A stretch of DNA of 64,000 bases from Tetrastigma voinierianum (taxonomy: Eukaryota; Streptophyta; Magnoliopsida; Vitales; Vitaceae), in the NCBI GenBank assembly GCA_016808115.1, contig JAEQBH010004123.1, positions 1 to 64,000 of the forward strand, given 5' to 3'. Below the pieces are notes generated by a model, which saw only the letters and a program-made list of their open reading frames with translations, ran no database searches and was not told where the DNA came from. Positions 57,195 through 64,000 of the stretch are shown piece by piece (the stretch's first letter is position 1; the number at the start of each line of letters is the position of its first letter). The translations under genes were made by a program, and so were the position numbers.

Positions 57195-57641
57195 ATTCTG
57201 TCACCATATGTTGCCCTCTTTGTACCAAAAAAGCCGTCCCATCAACGACAATTGAGCATTCAACGCTCGAAGCGTTTGCACTGTCTTTCTACTCAAAGCG
57301 TCGACCACTACATTGGCCTTTCTCGAGTGATTGCTAATCGCGCAATCATAGTCTTTTATCAATTCCATCCATCTACGTTGTCTCAAGTTAAGTTCTTGTT
57401 GTGAGGGAAAATACTTAAGACTCTTATGATCGGTGTAGATGAAACATTTTTCCTTGTAAAGGTAATGTCTCCATATTTTCAACGTAAACACAATTGCGGC
57501 CAATTCCAAATCATGCGTAGGGTAGTTCTTTTCATGCGGCTTCAACTGTCTTGAAGCATAATCTACCACCTTACCCTCTTGCATAAGGACACATCCGAGT
57601 CCGTTTAATGACGCATCATGAATATCACTATTCTTTACCAT
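57195..57641 (-). pseudogene. Chromovirus RNase H
   Basis: A 146-codon open frame. It has DASLNGLGCVLMQEGKVVDY, then ASRQLKPHEKNYPTHDLELA, FTLKIWRHYLY, YTDHKSLKYFPSQQELNLRQ and VDALSRK. All three catalytic acidic positions of gypsy RNase H (D of DAS, E of LELAA, D of TDHKSL) and the later D of VDALSRK are intact. It is the best preserved enzyme in the window. The upstream RT and downstream integrase are broken, so the copy is still dead. Confidence 0.92.
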
Positions 57642-59070
57642 AAGTCGGTTGGTAAAAGGCAGATGCCTCGATCCGAAGCAGCTTTCAACTTATCAAAACT
57701 TACTTGGCACTTTTCACTCCTCGAGCTTTCATTTTAAAGCAATCTTGTCGTAGACGCTGATCATGAAAACCCCTTAACGAACCTTATCTTAAGTAACTTG
57801 CAAAAATCCCGAGAAACTAGCACTTCACTTGGCATTTCTCGGTGGTTTCCATTCAATGATCACGTCTATCTTCCTTTGGATCGGTCCGAATTCCCGCTAA
57901 CGGAGATATAAGGTGTCGAAAAGGACACTAATTCGACAAAACTCACACTTGCTCGGTTTACTTTTCTGTTGCTCTTTTCTCAAGTCTCAACATTACACGA
58001 GAAGGTGTGTTTCATGATTTTCAGATCCTTTTTGAATACAAAGAATGTCTTCTATGAACACTATGACAAAGCTGATCCACACACGTTCGGAAAACCTTAC
58101 AATTCGTAGGTCCATTATTATTGGCTCATTTGCTCCAACCCAAGCGACATTCTGAGGAACTGTAATATCATACAGCGTTACGACGTCGTCTTATGCACAT
58201 CGTATCATAATCCTCAATTATTGATACCGGATCGTAAATCCAATCTTGGCAGCTTATACCTTTCGGTGAGTCGAACAAGTCATCAATCTATGGATACTTG
58301 TTCTTCAGCATCATCTTGTTAGTTACTATAAATCAACTTACAATGGCGTGCCATCTTTTTATTCTGACAAAAAGTAATGGAAGGCTCCCCATGAGTGATA
58401 CACTCGGACGAATAAGCCTTTCTCTAACAATTCTTTTAGCGAAGCTTCAATTCTTTTAACTCCACTAGAGCCATTCTATGGTGTAATGGATGTAGAAATT
58501 TATTTTGGGAACAACGTCAATTGTGACTCGTCCTCTCTCACGTAGGCAATCTTGCAACTCCTCAGGAGCTATCAGGATAATGTCCTATTGTGAGGATATG
58601 AATAGCTAAATACCCTTCTTTTTTGTATCAATCTCGCCAAGTAGGCTTCACCCTTTGGGACCATTCTTCAGTAGTATGGCGACTCTCACATTAGAAGATG
58701 GTTAGGCCTCCTCATAGATAAAAGTCCTTCCTCGCCACTCGAGTGTCCTTAAGGTCACTCTCTTTGTTCTCTAGTCAACTACCCTTTGGTTAAAGATATT
58801 AAATCCCTTAATCATCCACATAAACTCTCACAAATGACAACTCAATCAAATCTCTCGGAAACTCATACTCTCGTATTCTAATGGGGCCAAATCTCTTTAT
58901 AGACTCTATTCACAACGACACTATTGGAGCCTGAACTTTCCATGCTTACCTATTAAGACCGACAAGATCCGTAGTAGAGTCACGTCATCCTTTATATGAA
59001 AATGCAATGCATGTCATAAACAATTTCAAAATCATTTACAAAAGTTTCAAAATCATTTTGTAGAACTTTC
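57642..59070 (-). pseudogene. Chromovirus reverse transcriptase and upstream remnant
   Basis: Read in alternating frames on the minus strand, 58230-58480 shows the RT N-terminal block (YxRMALVELKELKxx, GLFVRVYHSWGAFHYF, a degenerate KDGT segment, then RTSIHRLMTCS in place of the usual NKYPLPRIDDLF). 57650-58220 should hold the palm, but no intact F-x-D-D was found. Sequence at 58560-59070 is the expected place of protease and gag but is too eroded to name. Confidence 0.72.
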
Positions 59071-59079
59071 TAAACCTAG

Positions 59080-59091
59080 GCTCTAATACCA
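59080..59091 (-). other. Chromovirus primer binding site
   Basis: On the minus strand TGGTATTAGAGC, followed by CTAGG. It is the tRNA-Met-type primer site (TGGTATCAGAGC) with one C-to-T change. It is six bases from the LTR start at 59098. Confidence 0.88.
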
Positions 59092-60001
59092 CTTAAGTGT
59101 AAGCACATTCAGACAAACCGATTGTGGATCAGGGCAGTCAAGTTACACTTTCATGCGAGTTCATTGCCAAAACCTGTACAAAACAAAATAACCATTTAGG
59201 CGAGCATTCCATTTCGTATAAACACTTTCAAATATGTGCGGAAGCGATTTCAATTAGTGCAAACCATAAACATTTACATTTAACAAAATGCATTTTCCTG
59301 TGAAGGCATTCATTTGACAAAATAATATACAAAGTCGTTTTAGAGTTTAATTGTTTTGATCACAAAACATCAATTGTTCAAAAGTAGGATGGATGCATAT
59401 CACGGAGTATATACTTTTACTCTGTAGCTTTCTTGATGAATCTGCGCTACTCGATCTTGTCCTTCATTCTTGTTCACTCGGTACCTACACATAGATAAAA
59501 AAACTACGCGCTAAGCATTTACATGCTTAGTGGTTCTATACGATTCTCTCTTTATTTCGATTTTAAATCGAATCCATGCGATTTCATAGGAAACAAATGC
59601 TTTAAGTACTTTCTTAAATGACCAATGCGGTACAATAATACATAAAATATATTTCATTTAATCAATTACAATTCATTGATCATCTCAAACTATGCATTTC
59701 ATGTGCATAAATCATTCGAGATCATAAATCATGCACTTTTCATTCTCATTATCATTTTGCATTTTAGCCTTATCGAATTTAACATATGCTTTTGGTGCGG
59801 GATAGCAGATCAGCACGCGGTCGGCTAGGCTACAGGCAGTGTAAACACGGTTTTATAAAATATGTGTACTCGATTTGGTGTACACTACCGATCTTGTCCC
59901 GGTAGACTGCGAGGATCTTGTCCTTCGAATCCTGTCAACGGGTTAATGGATCAGAGACCAAGTTTGGGGTGCGAGACTCGGAGCTGGGACTCTTTACACG
60001 A

Positions 60002-60026
60002 TTTTTTTTTTTTTTTTTTTTTTTTT
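60002..60026. repeat. Poly(T) run
   Basis: About 25 T in a row at the junction where the right LTR stops matching the left LTR. Confidence 0.95.
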
Positions 60027-60339
60027 AAGCTGGCCGGTACTTGTGGGTATGGTCTACATCCATATAACAGATCAATCTCATATACATATCAAGGGCTACC
60101 ATAGGTGGTGTCATCAAATCTATCACCACATTAAAGTCCCGTTTACAAATACAAAAACTATGCTTTTACATTTACAACTTCGAGCTGGAACCTACATGTA
60201 GTGAACGCCTGATGTGTTGGTACATATCATGGATGTTCTTGACGTCCTTCTCACGTACCTGCACGGATGCTTAACCTTTAAGGCGTTGGAAGAATATATC
60301 GCCTCGAAACCATGGAGTCCAGTATTATACAGTTACTCA

Positions 60340-62285
60340 TGAGTGTATATATCGGTCTCAGAAAATTTCTGCATTCATATCATGGACTTATACAAGTACT
60401 TAAGCTCATGAGACTTATGTTTATTCGGGACTCCCGTAGGAATTCTGAGCTTATTCTTATAGGACTTATGCCCTCTTGAGACTTGTTTCAGTCAGGACTC
60501 GAAGTACGGATTCACGGAGGCACCTTTATACTACGGAGTTTACACACAGATTCGGGAGGGTTCCTGTGGGTATCACGGAGATTCACGGAACGATGTCACG
60601 TATTGCGGAACTTATTCTTTTCGGAAGTGGGCATGAGTACTGCAAAACTTATACTGGTACTTAGATAGCTCTTATCCTTGTACCTGAAGTATATCACGGT
60701 CTTCTGGAACTTATCTTGTATTTTAGACACATGGTTTTTCGGATCTTATACGTGTATTCTGGAGCTTATACATGTATTTCGGATCATACATACTTGTCTT
60801 ATAGAACTTATACTAATCTTACGAGACATATACTTATCTTATGGATCTTATCCTTGTATGAAAGTACCCATTAGATACGATAAGTCGAGAACTAATCATA
60901 ATCGTATACTATACGAGTCGGATCGGACGTATGCGGATACATATTAGGGTATGGACATTGTCGGAAGCGGTATAGATCGAACATATAAATATACTCATTT
61001 TCGGATACGAGGTACCTTAGGTACTCACCCGGACTTATACTTGTTTTTGCAGATGCGAGTGCTGTAGGTACTACTAGACTTATACTTGTTTTTTGCCAGA
61101 TGCGGGAGTACGAAGTAGGTCTTCGCGAACTTGATTAGATCTGAGTATCCGTAGATCTTCTGGGAGACTTAATAGAGATACAGATGGAGCAATCAAATGG
61201 GTGCGTTAGGTCTTCTGGGAACTTAATCGGCGGACGGAACTTAATCTAATATAGGGTACATTAGGTACTACCGAACTAATCGGATCTGAGGATGAGAACT
61301 TATTCATATACAGGACTTATCGGATCTGAAGTACCGTAGGTACTACGGGAGTACCAGTAGATGCTACGGGACTAGATCGAGAGACGGGACTTATTCGGAT
61401 ACGAGGACTTATCAGTCTGAATTTTAGTAGATACTACGAGAACTTATTCGGGATACGGGAGTACCCGCCGATTTTCTGAGGAACTTCGTCAGAGACGCAG
61501 GCTTATTCGAATCTGGGACTTATCGGATACGAGGAGTACCGCGGGTACTACAAGCTTATTGATCTGAGGACTTACTCCAGTCTGAGAGTACTGCCAGATG
61601 CTACGGAACTTGTCGGATCTGGGGTACCGCCGGTACTACAGGCTAAATTAGAGACGGGGACTTATTCGGATACGAGGACTTATGGGATCTGAGGAGTACC
61701 GCAGTCACTGAAACTATTCGAATCTGGACATCGGATACGGGAGTACCGTAGGTCTTCTGGAACTTATTTCCGGGATATTGGAGTGCAGTAGGTGCTACGG
61801 AGATTATCGGAGACGAGTGCCTGGGTGCTCTGAGTTAATCGGAGACAGGGTACAGTCGTACTACAGGCAGGATCTGAGAGGGTACATTCGGATCCTTTAC
61901 TCTTGGTATCACATTGAGTTTTATCATCTAGTGTTGACACCTAGACCGTGTCTGAATGGAGTGGGACCGGCCTGATAAAGTACTAGAGATATTACTCTGA
62001 TCTGAAGTCTTAGTAGCACTAAATCGGAGACAGAGTCTGTAACATGTATCGGGAATGCAAGTACTAATTAAGTCTTAGTAGCACTTATCAGAATCTGCAA
62101 GTACTAATCAGGTCGTAGTACTTATCGGAATCTTGGTACTAATCCCGGAGTCTTAGTAGCACTTATCGGGAGTACGGAGGTACTAATCGAGTGTCGTAGC
62201 ACTAATCGGGTCTGAGTACTAGTCGGAATGAGTGCGAAGCACTAACGAGATACCAAGTACTGACCGGGATAGTAGTCTTTGTGTC
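60340..62285. repeat. Degenerate 18-20 bp minisatellite, about 1.9 kb
   Basis: The sequence can be cut into units of 16-23 bases that mostly start GGAC/GGAG/GGGA and end TAC, CTGA or ACGA. Two unit types alternate: GGACTTATTCGGATACGA and GGAGTACCGTAGGTACTAC. The left part (60660-60870) uses a 20-base version (GGAGCTTATACATGTATTTC). The right part (62010-62270) has 40-base pairs such as GTCTTAGTAGCACTTATCGG plus AATCTGCAAGTACTAATC. Divergence is high, so the array is old or poorly assembled. Confidence 0.8.
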
Positions 62286-63003
62286 GACATGCTGGTCTTA
62301 GGTAGTTTTACAATTATGTGAGTTCGGTAACTTACTATCTTATAATGAGGGCATTATTAGCCCACATTATCGTTCATGACGAGATCATATTCATATACTA
62401 GTAGGTATGATGAGCATGTAATCACACCTTATTCATGTATTCTTATTCTTCTATGAGTCTACTTTACCCGAGGGTGGAATCAATCCAATGGATGATTGAG
62501 CTTCGATTATGGCATTTTCATGCCAACTGGTGGAGTTCTGGAATTTTGCAGGGACAGTTTGAAATAAATTTATTTTCCAGTGCATGTCATAATATTTGAT
62601 CTTTGGATCTTTGTACGAATTTAGCTAAGGTGCTAAGGGTTCTATTTCAACTGGAATCACCCAATTGAGCCTTAGGAACTCAAGATACGTCAGAAACAAC
62701 TCGGACTACTCTATGTTCAAGCGGATGCGGGAATTGGCTTGCATGGCCCACTTTGAGTGAATTTTTTGGACCACATAGATCCAGAGATTTAACGATGTCT
62801 GACTCTTTAGTTTGGTTTCCTTGAAGTCCTATTTTAATTGGCCACTTGAATCACTCAAATCGGATAAGAAATAGGCAAGTTATAGTAGAAATACAAAAAA
62901 TGGTCGAAAGCTGGGAAGGCGAGCGGGGTGTCTGGTACACCCCTAACGTGTACCGGTACACATTGGCCAAAAATGACCAGAACCTAAAGTGTACCGGTAC
63001 AGG

Positions 63004-64000
63004 TGATGAGTGCCTAAAACACTCATATTATACTCGCGTCAGTCTTCCATTTTTCCTGTTTATTTTAGAGTAATTTTATAGTTTTTGTGACTAGAATACT
63101 GATTTGATGTCTGTTGTGAATGTAGGAGCATTGGGGTGAAAGAAGCGTTAGTAGGGGCGATTTTGGTCGTGACGAGGCGATGAAATTGCACGTCGCGTCG
63201 CGTCTGACGTCGTGGCGTCTCCGCGTCGCGCTGACGTCGCCACGTCAACTCTCGGATGCACCTATCATTTAAAAATGCAGAATGATTGATTCGAGAAAAA
63301 GAGGGAGATCGGGAGCGTCTGCGAGCAAAAAACCTGGAATTCGGAGGCAGTGGCCACAGACCCGAGGAAGTGCCAGGGATCTATTTGCCTTTCATTGTTT
63401 GGATATTTTGGTTGGAGAATGATATGTGCATTTTACTACTAAACATTTTCTTCTTTTCATTCATGATGTTCTAGATCTATTTCTAGGGTTATATTGAACC
63501 TTGTCGTATATTATATTGGATTAAAGTTTGAAACTTTATATTGATTATTTCACTCGATATGTTGTAACTATTCTATACCTATGGTTGTGGTATGTTGATA
63601 TCGAGCCAACATTGGCATAATTACTTGGAGATCAGAGATTCGAGAGATGAGGGTATTAGGATACAAATCAGTAGACTTAGGTTGATTCGGTAAATAGAGA
63701 TGATCAGAACACGAAGGTGGCAATTAGAGTTGGAGCATTAATCGTTTGAATCACGAGGTCGGGATGAGATATGCAGATTCTATTGCGAGATAGGCGGATA
63801 TACCTCGAGAGAGGATACCTCGTAGAAGATCACCTCGCCATTGACATGAGTAAGCCATGCTGAATAATAACATAATGAAGATTAAATCCATTGTTGAGCG
63901 GTAACGGGAGATATAACCACAGGCTTGAAACGATACTTTAATTGAATCGATAGTTTAGGTAATCTTTCTACGTATTTGGTCTCTCATAGAGTCATCTTTC
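63004..64000 (+). repeat. TGATGAG-type LTR, right end outside window
   Basis: Starts TGATGAGTGCCTAAAACACT then CAT, an inverted terminal word shared with 51999. It contains a dense GACGTCGCG patch (63176-63245). Later text (TTCTAGGGTTATATTGAACC and the GAGATA/GAGGATACC-rich region 63650-63860) resembles Athila/Tat-type LTR interiors. It has no coding frame. Confidence 0.55.

Larger units (their letters stand above)
52429..63003 (-). mobile_element. Minus-strand Tekay/Del-like chromovirus with an expanded right LTR
   Basis: Left LTR (52429-55753), right LTR (from 59098), a primer site next to the right LTR (59080-59091) and a purine tract next to the left LTR define a minus-strand element. 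Between them the minus strand encodes RT, RNase H, integrase and a C-terminal chromodomain-like tail, the Ty3/gypsy chromovirus order. The interior is only about 3.3 kb, so gag and protease are largely missing. The first 800 bp of the two LTRs align; beyond about 59905 the right LTR is replaced by foreign sequence and a minisatellite. Its outer end near 63003 is inferred. Confidence 0.78.
59098..63003 (-). repeat. Chromoviral 5' LTR, chimeric and expanded
   Basis: Begins TGTAAGCACATTCAG and follows the left LTR until about 59905, including GTTTTGGCAATGAACTCG-like sequence (minus strand) and the hairpin at 59511-59530. Then it switches to unrelated sequence with poly(T) (60002-60026) and a different LTR-like text (60030-60300), a minisatellite (60340-62285), and finally text that again resembles the inner left LTR (TTTCAACTGGAATCACCCAA, 62645-62664). 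The interpretation as one LTR with internal insertions is inference. Confidence 0.5.

Noticed and set aside
60002..60310. Possible minus-strand LINE or SINE marked by poly(T)
   Set aside because: No LINE reverse transcriptase, SINE promoter boxes or target duplication seen; the following text looks like LTR sequence.
1..64000. CRISPR array, bacterial operon or phage features
   Set aside because: Retroelement content and codon decay are those of a plant nuclear genome; no spaced identical repeats with unique spacers occur. The minisatellites have degenerate units without spacers.
1..64000. tRNA or rRNA genes, organelle DNA insertions
   Set aside because: I saw no cloverleaf-forming box A/box B pair, rDNA or plastid gene text. 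The tRNA-like words found are retroelement primer sites.

Overview
The window looks like nuclear, heterochromatic DNA of a flowering plant, probably a eudicot. I see no intact host gene. It is AT-rich and consists almost entirely of LTR retrotransposons and their debris: a Tnt1-type Ty1/copia element, an Athila-type Ty3/gypsy element, Tekay/Del-like chromoviruses, long solo LTRs with TGTAAC/TGTCA-type ends, and a miniature (TRIM-like) element. Nearly every reading frame is broken by stops or single-base frameshifts. Some breaks look like methylation-type decay (C to T or G to A). Others look like homopolymer length differences, which could be biological or an assembly error.

Layout. 1-1209: unassigned debris. 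1210-9180: copy A of a dispersed LTR-like family (called family R here), split by a copia element at 2078-7350 that has both LTRs, a primer binding site, a polypurine tract and a decayed minus-strand polyprotein. 9810-12080: three short LTRs alternating with internal segments, with the primer-site region reiterated. 12236-17760: minus-strand chromovirus reduced to two LTRs and about 700 bp of interior, with another insertion in the right LTR. 18336-19970: AT-rich inverted repeat. 21637-24085: long LTR followed by a primer binding site, then unassigned interior. 24086-28600: low-information DNA with small repeats and one exon-like fragment. 28606-32860: family R copy C, split by a 2.48-kb solo LTR with a perfect TCTAG target duplication and followed by a decayed ORF. 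32863-47058: Athila-type element of about 14 kb (gag, protease, RT, RNase H, integrase, spacer) with a 2.55-kb solo LTR inside its protease. 47094-48330: truncated chromoviral LTR. 48410-51998: family R copy B, split by a long LTR carrying palindromic 12-mers. 51999-64000: a TGATGAG-type LTR fragment, a minus-strand chromovirus (52429 to about 63000) whose right LTR holds a minisatellite of about 2 kb, and a second TGATGAG-type LTR running off the window.

How the parts relate. No genes here cooperate in a host pathway. The order is a record of nested insertion: family R copies are the oldest layer, and copia, chromoviral and Athila-like insertions cut into them. Two solo-LTR insertions can be excised on paper to rejoin the host sequence (28717-31193 in family R, 36438-38989 in the Athila protease).

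I found no convincing new protein system. The unusual items are architectural: reiterated primer sites in the TRIM-like array, a fold-back AT-rich repeat, an 18-20 bp minisatellite inside an LTR, palindrome clusters in several unrelated LTRs, and stop codons in an unassigned ORF that fit C-to-T decay.
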